From Laguncularia racemosa (lineage: Eukaryota > Streptophyta > Magnoliopsida > Myrtales > Combretaceae), in NCBI GenBank assembly GCA_037954665.1, contig JBBMOL010000447.1, forward strand, positions 209,461 to 273,460: 64,000 nucleotides of DNA. Reading direction: 5' to 3'. The translations under genes were made by a program, and so were the position numbers. This document shows, one piece after another, positions 21,695-32,849 of this stretch. The notes below the pieces were generated by a model. It saw only the letters and a list, made by a program, of their open reading frames with translations. It ran no database searches and was not told the origin of the DNA. Position 1 is the first letter of the stretch; the number at the start of each line of letters is the position of its first letter.

Positions 21695-21873
21695 CAAACA
21701 CTAAGCAAGATTGAGGAGTTACATATTTTCGACCAGAGGGAGACACGGTTTGAAATCTGGCCGTACCGTTAGGCGTGCCAGGCGACTGTTATTCACTTGA
21801 CGAGATTCACTTGGAAAAGGAAAGATAGAATCGTATCTTTCCAGCTGAAGATGCTCGGCCATGCCTCAAGAAG

Positions 21874-21881
21874 TATAAATA
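21874..21881 (+). promoter_or_regulatory. TATA box of the Athila 3' LTR
   Basis: TATAAATA, same context as at 14145. From here transcription would read out into the flanking gypsy leader. Confidence 0.55.
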
Positions 21882-22848
21882 GAACAACCCTAATGAGAAA
21901 AAAAAGGGAGGCGGCACAAGAGAAACCCTACAGAAGAGAAGCTGTTGCAGGAAGCTGCTGCCAGAATAGTCTTCGGATTGGAAGCCAAGATATTTCGTGT
22001 TTGAATTTTCTTTATGGATTCAATTATTTTATGTTTTGCTCTTCTTATTAGATTCATGAGAGGCTAATTTTTTCATACCCGTTTCCTTGAGAAACCCCTG
22101 ATTATCATGTGACAGAATTGTGGATGTCCAATAATTTAATTCCATTCCTTGAGTTTATTCATGTTGCAATTATAGTGTATTCATCTTGATATGTGCGCAA
22201 TATTGGGATGGAATTATATCTCTGTTATTAAGATTGAGAAATCGTTAATAGAGTGGATCTTGCATGGATAAAAAGACCCCTTGTAATCCTAGAGATAGGT
22301 TATAGGAGGTTTTCTGTATTGAACAAGACATAGCGGTCTGGTTCAATTGAGAGTCCTAGGATTCTAATGCAATCTTGATTATGTTAATTGAAGAGAGATC
22401 TTAATTGGCTTAATTAGGATTAGGGATTATTGATCTTGAGAAAGACTCTAATCTAGTGTAAGAAACTCCGCAGATCAAAGTTTGGATATTAATCATTGGA
22501 TAGTGTGGAATTGAGTAAAAGCTACATGAGAATTAGGGGTGGATCTTGGGCAGGGTATGTTTAAATCATTGAATTAATTAAGGGAGTGTTTGAATACATT
22601 TACTTTGTTCATTTTATTTGTTTCTTTCAAGTTTAAGCAATAATTAGGATAGTTGAGATCATCAATAGTGAGAAGTTAGATAGTAGGAGAATCGTTAGTA
22701 CTAGTACTTATAAGTCTTCGTGGGATCGATACCTATACTCCTATGCTATACTGCTAGTCGATAGGTACACTTGCCTGAGAGCTGATTGTGAGCTAAGATT
22801 GAGTAGAGGGTTCAACTTGTTAGAACGGTCAGATCGTCCATCAAAAAC

Positions 22849-23153
22849 AAACAATGTAAGAATCACAATTCTCTTCCGAATTTGCATTAAAAAATGCACT
22901 ATCTTTCCTCTTCCTTTAATTTCACTTCCCACGAATAATGATAATGATGATTTCCCTTAAACCAATCACGGTTAACTTAAGGACACAAATAATATGGTGA
23001 GTACTCCACGTCCACAACAATTAACAACAAGGAAATCACTTTAACAACACAATTGAAATAATTCAATTCTTCAATGCACAATTTTCGGATCAAGGTAATA
23101 AGAACCCTAAATTTCTGAATTCCAAATTGCAAATCCCTCCTCTTAAACCTCAA
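22849..23153 (-). other. Remainder of family-1 leader
   Basis: Continuation of 12394-13548 beyond the Athila insertion, running to the PBS. Noncoding. In copy B the two halves are contiguous across about 50290-50310. Confidence 0.65.
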
Positions 23154-23165
23154 GCTCTGATACCA
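23154..23165 (-). other. Primer-binding site, initiator tRNA-Met type
   Basis: Minus strand TGGTATCAGAGC, a 12-base match to the usual plant iMet PBS, 5 bases after the LTR end at 23171. Confidence 0.82.
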
Positions 23166-23520
23166 AAAGATGATGTGCTCAAAACCAAGGTCTAAGCACA
23201 CACAAAACTAATTTGAAAGACAATTAGACAATGTCAATCAAACTAGTTCAACAATTACACAATTCCGCAATATTTACGAATCAATTCCCACAACAAGGAC
23301 GTGACCAAGAATGAATCCAAGTTTGATGATGCTCTGATACCAAAAGATGATGTGCTTAAAACCAAGCCTAAGCACACAAAACCCAATTGAAAGACCAATT
23401 ACACAATGAAATCAAACTAGTCCTCCAAATTGCATAAACCGTCAATCTTTATAATTCCAAATCCATGAATATGAACATGTATGACGATTGCATATCCAAG
23501 AATGATAAGCTCTGATACCA
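23154..23520. repeat. ~177-bp tandem repeat carrying PBS and LTR end
   Basis: GCTCTGATACCA occurs at 23154, 23331 and 23509, spacings 177 and 178 bp. The first two are each followed by AAAAGATGATGTGCT and 'accaag'; the third by 'aattatgatgtgcc'. The PBS plus LTR terminus has therefore been duplicated in tandem. Copy B shows the first two at 50627 and about 50803. Confidence 0.8.
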
Positions 23521-24541
23521 AATTATGATGTGCCTAAAAGGGATTTAAGCACAATCAAATGGAATAAAAATTCAACCTTAAAAGCAACCCTTAATTTCGA
23601 ATCAACAATTGGAGAATTGCGTGAATTCTAAAGATATAAAAGGATCTGGAATCAATAAACCATGAACGATCCTCAATATATATACTAATCAAACTTGAAT
23701 CAACACATGAATATCAAGATTGAGTAGCAATAATAACCGTGATTTCCTCTTAAGAAATAAGCATTCCACAAGAAACAATGATAGGTAAGTGTTGATGAAT
23801 AACACTATGAAAAGTAATCTAACACACTCAATTTATCTCGCAATGATTATGATGCAAATCTGACTAAGAACTATCTCAATTCACCCCTAGATATTACACA
23901 CTAGAGAAGAAAAGAAATCACAACAAAATAAAATTGATATTACTCATAATTTCAAAGTGTTTCACCAGCTACAATTTCAACTCTTGAGATTGAAATTGAT
24001 AAGAGTCTAATGATAATTAGGAGAACCCTAATCCTCATCCAAAAGTGTATACTCAAATCTGAAAACTGGCCTCCTCAAACCTTACTTTAAGCAAGTATTT
24101 ATACTTGCTCTCTTTAGGGTTAAAAAGTCTACAAAATTACAACTATGTCACTTTTAAGGTGGTCGGTCTTAAAAGACAATTTCAAGTAAATGAAAGTGTC
24201 CCAAAAGAAAGATTACAACATAAATAGTCAAAAGAAATAATTATAAATAAAAATAGTCTTCATCATGCTAGCTCTTTCATAGGATTTGTCGGCTCAGCTC
24301 ATTGCTAGTTTAGGTCGGTCCATGGATAACCCACAAGCTGAGTTTGAGTGAGTTTGTTTGTTGCCCTGTAAAGCACGATAAGTATTCCTGTCGGAATAAA
24401 CAATACATGAATAAGAGAAAAGAGGTTAGTAAACAAACAATTCCCGGGTCGATTTGCTCAAAATGGGCCCTCAATGATAATATTTGAAATCTGTTGGCTC
24501 GTGCCTTAATGATAGGTCTTGACGGATTTTGATTCCTATTA
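23171..24541 (-). mobile_element. 5' LTR of gypsy family 1
   Basis: 1371 bp including the extra 177-bp unit. On the minus strand it begins TAATAGGAATC (usual TG changed to TA) and ends GAGCACATCA. The target duplication CATAA follows at 24542-24546. It is similar to 10068-11260 but with many substitutions, so the family-1 insertion is much older than Athila. Confidence 0.8.
24096..24103 (-). promoter_or_regulatory. TATA box in 5' LTR
   Basis: TATAAATA on the minus strand in the CAAGTAT/ATACTTG palindrome; core promoter of the family-1 element. Confidence 0.6.
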
Positions 24542-24546
24542 CATAA

Positions 24547-24913
24547 AGAGCTATCGAACTAATGAGAAGATGATGCATCTTAGTTGTTTTCTTCTTCTAA
24601 ATTCTTGATGAAAAAATATGTAGATTTCACTGTGCACTTACCAGACTTCTCATAGGGCTAAATAAGTCAATTTTCAAGTATGTTCATAGAAAATGATATT
24701 TCTAGCATGGTTTTAGTTGTTTCTTCATCAAAGCACTTCCTAACCTCTCTGACCCTCTATATTCTAAATATTTGATCAATCAAATCTGCCACCTTCAACT
24801 ATTGGTTATGTGGGTTTCTCTTGAAAACCTCATTTTCATCCAAAAAAAAAAAAAAAACGAAAAACCTCATTTTCATAGAAAAAGAGTTAAAAAAAAAACC
24901 TATCTTGAATTAT
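24547..24913 (-). pseudogene. LINE ORF2 fragment 5' of the insertion
   Basis: The minus strand from about 24820 to 24547 reads in one frame as the region between RT and zf-RVT of plant L1 ORF2. The motifs in order are NPHNQ, LKVADLIDQIF, EVRKCFDEETTKTMLEI, PYEKSGKCTVKSTYFF. Five stops interrupt it, and several sit where a conserved Trp or Arg is expected, as after TGG to TAG or CGA to TGA change. It continues in 10062-9006 across the gypsy insertion. The upstream RT must lie in the N gap; copy B is at 52005-52365. Confidence 0.75.
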
Positions 24914-25413
24914 NNNNNNNNNNNNNNNNNNNNNNNNNNNNNNNNNNNNNNNNNNNNNNNNNNNNNNNNNNNNNNNNNNNNNNNNNNNNNNNNNNNNNNN
25001 NNNNNNNNNNNNNNNNNNNNNNNNNNNNNNNNNNNNNNNNNNNNNNNNNNNNNNNNNNNNNNNNNNNNNNNNNNNNNNNNNNNNNNNNNNNNNNNNNNNN
25101 NNNNNNNNNNNNNNNNNNNNNNNNNNNNNNNNNNNNNNNNNNNNNNNNNNNNNNNNNNNNNNNNNNNNNNNNNNNNNNNNNNNNNNNNNNNNNNNNNNNN
25201 NNNNNNNNNNNNNNNNNNNNNNNNNNNNNNNNNNNNNNNNNNNNNNNNNNNNNNNNNNNNNNNNNNNNNNNNNNNNNNNNNNNNNNNNNNNNNNNNNNNN
25301 NNNNNNNNNNNNNNNNNNNNNNNNNNNNNNNNNNNNNNNNNNNNNNNNNNNNNNNNNNNNNNNNNNNNNNNNNNNNNNNNNNNNNNNNNNNNNNNNNNNN
25401 NNNNNNNNNNNNN
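24914..25413. other. Assembly gap, 500 N
   Basis: Exactly 500 N, most likely a placeholder of arbitrary size. Left flank matches copy B at ~52360; right flank matches A position ~460. By comparison with B to C (52366-58730) the true content should be about 6.3 kb. Confidence 0.95.
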
Positions 25414-27196
25414 GGTAAAAAACTGCCACAGGATTTTTGTTTGCATTGTTTTTTGGTCTAACCCCAATTGGGTTGCATCATGAAACCAATTTTTTTTTCT
25501 TTTTTTTTCCTCGAGCTAAAATACTAAACTAAAATTTTTATACATATACCAATTGTGATACATTTATAAACAACAAACCAATTCTTAATGATGGAGGGCA
25601 CCGAAACACAACACACTCATAAATGTATATGATATTCATAAGATAGTAGTTAAAATTTTTATATTTATTAAAAAAAATCCATAAAAAGGGGAATTATTTT
25701 GACGAAGGATTTATTATGACTTGTGTTAGTGTTGTTTGTTGAACTTTTTTGGATGATTTTGTTATTTTCCGTTACAATAAATAATTTTGCTTGTCATTAA
25801 GATTTAATTAAAAATTGGTTTGTCCCTTTAAATGAATTAACTAAAAATTTGATTAAAATTAAATTTTGATATACATTATATGAGACATTGCATTGAATTA
25901 AACACATCACTGCTATTAACTCTAAAAGTGATAGGGAAAGTTCCTTTATTTTAGGTGCAACAAAGACTCGGGGTTGTCACACATTTTACTTCTCTTTGGG
26001 GGTCTTGTTTCTTTTGGGATAGTAGAATTTTTATTAGGTGTTTTGTCTCCTTGAGAAATAAAAGTTTTTTTTGGAATTGCATCCTGTGTGCTCTCCTATG
26101 ATGGGGCATAGGACCTGGCACGGGGGAAAGATTTAAAAGGGTGATAGGCCCAACGTGGGGGCTTACTTTTTTTAGTAGTTGGGGTTTGTTTTTAGTCTAG
26201 AATGGTGAAACCAATTGACCAAAGGTAGGGTCTAGGTGCATTGTTTCCCTTAGAAACCTTAGTTTTCTGTTGTCATTAAATTTTGCAAGTATTTTGATTG
26301 TTGTTTTCCTACTGTAAAACTAGCAATTTAATCCCCCCATGGGGTCTAGATTTGCCACAACAAGATGAATGGGGAAAAATCTAAATTTTTTGGGTCCTTC
26401 GTTTAAACTCTTTAGTTTTATAGTTAGTTGTAAAAGTCATGATTTTAAAGGGAAAAAACAAAAATTTTTAAAAAAAAAAACACAATATGGATAAAAAAAA
26501 CTTAGGTCCTAAGCTATTTATGAACAAAGTTTTGATAACCTCAAATATTATGATCGTTTTAAAATGTTTTTATAATTACTTAAAACCCCCAAACCTATAT
26601 TTAATTCATGTTGTTTAATTTTTGAACATTTAAAGGGTTTACGATGGAAATGGAATCTCTTAAGGAAAATTGAAGTTGCCAAACCAAAGTTACATTCCCT
26701 TTTTTAAAATTAAAAAACTACATTTAGCATCAATAAATATAAATTGAAAAATTTAAACTTTAATGTAATTTCCTTTCTTGCTTGATAATCTAGGATTCCC
26801 CCATTAATTGAAACCCTTTCTTTAGTTTTGAGCAACTTTAACATAGATGGTACACCAAATTGTAAACCTAATTAAATCATAGTGTTTTTTATTTTTTTGT
26901 TCTTTTAAAAATTTGGTTCCCAAAGTTTTTAAACAAACTATTAAAATTTAGGGGTTTGGGTCAAAAAAGGGTAAGAAAAAATGACCTGAAACCCAACCAT
27001 GTTAAATAAAAAAAATAAATGAATCAATATTTTTAAAATGGATAACTAACAAATAACGTATTAAGGTAAAAGTTTTTTTTCTGTATGTGTAACAAAATAA
27101 TCCATAAATTTTACTCATTACATTTCTATCTTAAATTGGGGGCGAGGGCTTGAAACATAGTGAAGAGTGGCATTTTAAAGGAAAAAAACTCGTTTT
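25414..27196. other. Copy B of 460-2357, noisy
   Basis: Aligns in order with A 460-2357 but with many dropped bases and inflated A, T and G runs. Noncoding. The error type points to an unpolished consensus, not evolution. Confidence 0.75.
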
Positions 27197-28173
27197 TGAT
27201 GGGAAAATTTCTGAAACCCCTCGACCTTTAGAACTTAAATTTGGTGTGACCAAAATCATCATATTTTACATCTTTTCTTTTCATCAAAAAAAATATTTGA
27301 GAAATATTACAGGTAAATAATAATTCTCCATGGGATGCCAATATGCCCTTACACTAGTTGATGGACATGGGCAATTTTCAGATTTATAATCAAAGACCCG
27401 CTACAATTGTTTCCATTCCAAAGCATTGGCTCATGAAGATTATGATATTTTTGTACCTTGTAATTGTTCCTTGGACTATTTTATGTTGTATTTTTCTTTT
27501 GGGACATTTCATTTTATTGTAATTTCCATTTAGGCCCGGGTATCTTAAAAAGTGGCAAACTTATAATTTTTGACCATTTTTTAACCCTAGGAGGTTAGCA
27601 AGTATAAATACTTGGTTTTTAGTAGGGTATGAGGAGGCCATTTTTGCAAATTTGAAACATAAACTTTACTTGTGGAATTTGGGTTCTTCCTAGTTTAAAT
27701 TCAATCCAAGAATTGGATTGTGGTGTGCAACAAGGGGAAATTGTGAGTCATATCAATTCCTTTCTTGTTGTTTTCCTTTCATCTCTAGTGGGTCATATCT
27801 AGGGTTGAATTGGAAGTTTCTTGGTCAGATTTTTTTTTGCATTTGTGATCAATTATCTTGTTTCAGGTTGATTACTTTAGTACTTGATATTTTATCTCCT
27901 TAGTGGCGTTGAATTTGTGCTTGTGTTGGAAGAGGTTTATATCACGGTTTTGGTGCTTTCTTCATCATATATTTCATGTGGATTCACTGTTTTGTTGTTA
28001 TTTAGTGAAGTTGATCATTATTGGATGTTGATTGCATCTTGAACCTTTGGATTGCATCAAATTTCCATTAGGGTTCATGCAAATTCCATTTCTATTGGGC
28101 CGGTTTGTATGTGAGTTGAGGATTGTTTTCTTTGATTCATTTGCTTGTGCTTGGACTTGGTTTGAGCACATCA
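27197..28173 (+). mobile_element. Solo LTR, copy B
   Basis: Second copy of 2358-3356, starting TGATGGGAAAATTT and ending GAGCACATCA, followed by CGTTA (28174-28178). TATAAATA is at 27603-27610. The left half is noisy, the right half clean. Confidence 0.75.
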
Positions 28174-30070
28174 CGTTACAACTTGGCATCGAATATTTTA
28201 TTCACGTAAATGTTTATACAGGCTATGGATAGATGGTGTTAAATTCGGGGTGGGCATATGATTTTTTTTTTCCCTTTCTCTCTAAATCAAACCTAACTTT
28301 ATGATTGCTTTGTAATTTTTTCAAAACTTAAAAACTATTTGATTTAGTTTGATACAAAGTTCAAATCATTAATTTTTTTTCTACGTACAAGTCAACAAAT
28401 TATAAAAAAAAATTATATTGAACATTAAAAAAGATGTAATTACTTATGATTTTCTAATGTTGCTCACCATCTTCAATGCTTATTTGATATATTTAATGAG
28501 ATTTTACTATCTCTTTCTAAGTAATTCTAATTTTATATAAGTTAATAAGCAAACATACGAAACCCAATATATAGTAATTATTTGATGAAAACCAAATAAA
28601 AGTAGTAACTGAATAAGTAACATTAAATCCTTTTTTTAGTCACGCATTCTCTACAATTCCAATGCTCTTTTTATTTTTTATTTTTTATTTTTTAAGTCAT
28701 GTAATTATTTCAAACTTCTTGCTACATTGCTTTAGTACCAAAATGCATCAAAAAAAAAAAATTGTGAACTTATGATTATTATCTAAAGTAAATTATATTA
28801 AGACATATATAACCAGGTCACATTATAAAATATGATAATCGGATTAGTAGATAATTTATTTTTTGGTATACCATACATTATACTTTAGAATTCAGTGCAA
28901 AATTCAACTTTATATAATATATCTTTGGTGTGTTTTACATTATACTTTATACGTTTTCTATTAGAAAAAGTGACCTAAATTAATAGAATTCAATGCAAAA
29001 TTTAACTTTATATAATACATCTTTGGTGGTTTTATATTATACTTTATACATTTTTCTATTATAAAAAGTGACCTAAATTAATACGACTACAAAAGAAGAT
29101 GCATGCCTTATCACTTGTTATTTTTTTCACCGATAAAAATGAATTTCATTTATTGGGAGAAAAAATAATTGCAACAATTAAACTGATCAATGATGGTCAG
29201 TGCACTACTATACACATTTTGTATGACTTTAATATGTTAAAATGCAATGGTACGGTATTACCAAAGAAACATGCAATCTCAATCAGCTTGCATTATTCAC
29301 ATAACATTCCAATTAAAAAACTATGAAATTAAGTAGGAATGGTCCTAGTTAACCTCTTGGAGGACTTATTAAAATCCTGTCATCTCTATATTATTACATT
29401 CAATTCAAACTTCATAACCATCAAAATTATCAAAAATAAAAAAAAAAAAATTAAATACAACAAAAAGCAAGAAAGGAAAAAAAAATTATGCCCATTTTTG
29501 AAAATTCTCTCAACCATACCAATTATTTATTATCAATGATTATTCTATGATTTTGTTAGTAAGACTGTCCAACTTCTTATATGACCTTCAAGTGATAGAA
29601 CTGTATAAGTTCTCTTTGTATCGTATACTATTTTTTGAAATTCCACGTTGAGCCTTCTCATTTGGGAAGTATTTTTATAGTGGTGGCTTAGCAATAATTT
29701 CTTGTAGTTAGGGTTTCTTGTGGCTCGGGTAAGGTGCAACCGGTTGACCAGGAGTATAGGTGTAGCGATTTCCTAGAGGATGGACGTTACCCTTTTGTAG
29801 TGATCGAATTTAGAAGAGGTGTTGATAATGGCCATCCCTTTTCGTAGCCCATCATTCTTCCTCGTTAAACCCTAGCAGCCTGCTTACCTTGTGAAGTTGC
29901 AGTTTTGTCACAAGAACTATGGTGATAAGTATCATAGCTGCAGTTTGGGCCTTCATTTTCAACCTTAATTAAGGATTTATATTATATAATAATAGAAATA
30001 CAGGTATGTATATGGATCAGTAAATGGCGAACGACGGATGGAGAAATGTGTTTAGGGATATAATGCTATT
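28174..30070. other. Copy B of 3357-5250, clean
   Basis: Nearly identical to 3357-5250, with a few single-base differences, including the 99-bp tandem duplication at 28888-29083. No gene. Confidence 0.8.
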
Positions 30071-30388
30071 TATAGTACAAAATAGTTGCATAACTCCACA
30101 AGTGTATCTTGTTAGGCATATTTAAAATTCTTCGACTAATACCAAAATTCAAGATTTGACTATTATCTATATACGTATATGCTTCAAGATGTTGGGATTC
30201 TTAGGGCTTACATATATTGACGATGTTATTCCATTTCATTTCATGCATAAATATGAAGACATTATTTCGATGAAATTATCACATACACACACACATATTT
30301 ATATATATATAAAAGTGTTATGATGCTTTGAAATGTATGAATGCCAAAATTTGTGTCAATCCATATTGAGCTGAAAAAAATTTGCAAT

Positions 30389-30848
30389 TGACACAATGAG
30401 TTAGTATGAATAAATGAGATCAATCGATGATTAATCTTCAAACTCAACAGAAAGTCACAAAATCTCTCTCACAAAGTCGTCTTAAAATTGTAATTTGTGA
30501 TAAGATATGAACTTAAACAAAAAGAATACTATAAAAATCCAAAAAGGTAGATCAGCATGATCTTTAATACGGTCGTGTAAAAGCTTATATCGCGTTATAT
30601 CAAAATTCGCTCTTAGACACCCTTAGGACGCCCACAAGTACGGGTGTGCTTGCCTAACATGTTGCCTCACATGCCACCTAGCATGGGCTTGTTGATGCCC
30701 ATGCTTCTCTGACATGTACCCCCAACACAAGTATGTCTGTGCTTGTGTTGGCCACTAAACAAGCCTCCATGCTTCCCCACTCTCTTCCTTGCATGAGTGC
30801 TCCCTCTTGGACGGATCCTTGGTCTTTACTTCACATCATTCTCTCTTA
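30389..30848 (-). mobile_element. 3' LTR of gypsy family 2
   Basis: Diverged partner of the 5' LTR at 32427-32849; both carry 'aataaatgagatcaatc', 'cgctcttagacacc' and 'gcatgagtg'. It has a ~37-bp extra segment near 30457-30495. I could not confirm a target duplication (GCAAT here, GATCA at the other end). Confidence 0.6.
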
Positions 30849-30894
30849 CTTGAGGAGAACACAACCTCGAGTTTTCTTTTGGATATAAAAAAAC

Positions 30895-31064
30895 AACATT
30901 TTGGTAAAATGGAAAGATATTCGCTGCATTAAACATCTTTGAAATGCCTATACTATTAGACAATCGAAAGACATAGGCATTGTCATTAATCCTTTGCACT
31001 ATTTAATGTGGATCATACTTCTTGGGCTATAGCTTGTTGTATTTCCTAACTGGAAACCTTTCTC
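30895..31064 (-). pseudogene. Integrase C-terminal relic of gypsy family 2
   Basis: Minus strand reads ERFPVRKYNKL, then KKYDP, then IVQRINDNAYVF, then GISKMFNAANIFPF, the usual end of gypsy integrase after the catalytic core. A few stops interrupt it. It is followed downstream by the 3' LTR and preceded directly by the gag relic, so protease, RT, RNase H and integrase core are missing. Confidence 0.75.
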
Positions 31065-31065
31065 A

Positions 31066-32398
31066 TTACCATTGAGTCTTATCCTCCCTCTTCCATACCA
31101 GCATTAATTTCCTAAATACATAGGCATGCTCATTATAATTATCTTTATCCTCATAATACTCATCACCCTTATCAGGTTCACAATGAATTCCATCCTTATC
31201 ATCTCTCTCTACTGAGTCAACCCCTCTTTTGTTAGGATACTCATTAGATCGATGTCTTGGTTGATTACAATGGTAGCACTTCCCTAATATGGGCTTTACA
31301 TAAAGGGTTATTTTTACTTTGTGTATCCTTTGTGTCATCTAGTTTCTTGCCTGCTATTTTCTCTTCTTTGTTATCACTAACTCCTTGCAACTCTAAGGTA
31401 GTTTTACCCCTTTCAACCACGAGTTTATTTAAACTCTCAACTCCAAATCTACCACTAACACCATCAAATCTACTATTCTTCTCCTACGTTACCCACTCAA
31501 CCTTAAAAGCTATTTTTTGGTCTCATTCAAATTACACAGAACATGTACCCTGATTTTGTCTTAAATCTACAGCTTCAAATCATTTAAATATCTAGCCACA
31601 TGTTAAACCTCACTCTCCCTTAAGTCATTCCTCTCTACTAATCGCATGAATTCTGCTGTATATTCATCTATAGTCCTTTGCCTTTGGCAACACCGCTAAT
31701 ATTGCTGAAAAAGGATCTGCTCATAATTGGGAGGTAAGAAGTCTTGCTGGAGAAATTTCTTCATTCTATACGATGTCTTCATAAGTTGTTTACCCTCATG
31801 ATAGTGCCTACTCTGGATCCTCTCTCGCTAGGCTGAAGCACCCCCTTCAGTCTACATGCTACTAATTTCACTCTCCTCCCCTCAACATTTCTATATATTA
31901 AAAAAATCTATCTATTTTAGCAGTCCAATTAATAAAATCTTCAATATTTAAATTGCCATTAAAGCTAGGAATGTCAACTTCAGCTTGAACTCCCCATTGT
32001 CTTTGAAGTCGAACCTACCATTGTTTTTCTTATATCTACCACCATAATTAACTCTACCTACGTGGTTGTTCTTCCCAAACAACACCCTGTCGTCCTCTTC
32101 TGAATAATCATCATACATCCGTAAAACCACGATGTGGAGCTACACTATAAAAAATAGGGTCACCGAGTGTATGCTTTGCCCTAGGTCACATCCCACCACC
32201 ATTCCTGTCTCTATTGGCATTGAATCGCATTGCATTAAAATGCTCAATCAGATCATCAAAGTGCCATTGTAAAATGCCAAAATCTCTGATCCACATTATT
32301 TAACATCGCTTTTGATCCTGCACTTTGCTTCATAGGCTTCCACATCCTGAGCAACGTTTAAAATGTGATTGCCTATGATACTATCGTCTCTGAATCAT
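31066..32398 (-). pseudogene. gag: gypsy gag relic (family 2), copy B
   Basis: Copy of 5246-6578. The zinc knuckle CYHCNQPRHRSNEYP is in the open frame 31338-31066, again with Tyr for the last Cys. The capsid start (GEFKLKLTF) is in the frame 32130-31948. Extra single-base losses in 32270-32400 shift the N-terminal frame. Non-functional. Confidence 0.78.
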
Positions 32399-32416
32399 TG
32401 CAAGAGTTTCCTTCTT

Positions 32417-32424
32417 TGATACCA
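32417..32424 (-). other. PBS of gypsy family 2, copy B
   Basis: Minus strand TGGTATCA, as at 6597-6604, next to the LTR end. Confidence 0.6.
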
Positions 32425-32426
32425 AC

Positions 32427-32849
32427 TGAGACAATGTGTTAATGTGAATAAATGAGATCAATCAACGATTTATCTTCAAACTTAATGGAAAGTCACATGG
32501 TAATCTGTGATAAAGATATGATTTAACACAAATAAAAACTCTAAAACGTAGATCAACATGGTCTTTAGCAAGGGCGTGTAAAAGGCCATGTCATGTTCTA
32601 TGAAAATTCACTCTTAGACACCTTTAGTATGCCCACAAGCATGGGCATGCTTGCTTCTGTGTTGCCCAAACACTCCACTAGCACAGGCATGTTGATGCCC
32701 GTGTTTCTTTGACACCCCCCCTAAACACGGGTGTGTTTGTGCTTGTGTTAGCTACTATGCAAGCCTCCACACTTCCCACTCCCTTCGTTGCCGATGATCC
32801 CTCTTGGATAGCTCCTTAGTTTTTGCTCTTCATGTCTGATTGTCTTACA
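32427..32849 (-). mobile_element. 5' LTR of gypsy family 2, copy B
   Basis: Equivalent of 6607-7029, same boundaries (TGTAAGACAATC to TTGTCTCA on the minus strand). Confidence 0.68.

Larger units (their letters stand above)
13554..22843 (+). mobile_element. Athila-type LTR retrotransposon, internally deleted
   Basis: A complete 9.29-kb insertion with 5-bp target duplication AAAAC (13549-13553, 22844-22848). Its order is LTR, tRNA-Asp-type PBS, gag-protease relic, a noncoding stretch, an ATHILA-ORF1-like relic, an internal and a terminal polypurine tract, then LTR. RT, RNase H and integrase are absent: the protease frame ends directly in the 'gcgctggcagggaggcaaccca' type post-pol sequence. 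The LTRs differ by only about half a dozen substitutions and one 29-bp deletion, so the insertion is young, although the genes were already broken. The paralogous site near 50290-50310 is empty. Confidence 0.92.
21312..22843 (+). mobile_element. 3' LTR of the Athila element
   Basis: 1532 bp and almost identical to 13554-15114. It has lost 29 bp between two GGTAT copies (the junction is at 21395-21399). Other differences are about six single-base changes, for example near 22047, 22081, 22629 and 22781. TATA box and 12-bp array are intact. Confidence 0.92.
10068..24541 (-). mobile_element. Non-autonomous gypsy element, family 1, inside the LINE
   Basis: Minus-strand LTR element bounded by the 5-bp target duplication CATAA (10063-10067 and 24542-24546). 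In minus-strand order it has the 5' LTR (24541-23171), PBS (23165-23154), a ~1.4-kb noncoding leader, a retropepsin-plus-linker remnant, an integrase C-terminal tail and the 3' LTR (11260-10068). Gag, RT, RNase H and the integrase core are missing. Its leader is interrupted by the Athila element at 13554-22843. The sequences outside the two target copies continue the same LINE ORF2, so the host site was a LINE. A copy without Athila, but with a Tat insertion, is at 35276-51999. Confidence 0.85.
30071..31073 (-). other. 1003-bp segment lost from copy A
   Basis: Absent from A, where 5247-5251 joins directly. The trinucleotide ATT is shared at both ends of the segment. It contains AT-rich DNA, then the family-2 3' LTR and integrase tail listed below. 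Confidence 0.7.

Noticed and set aside
24772..25483. Long open frames across the gap
   Set aside because: They are made of N and cannot be translated.
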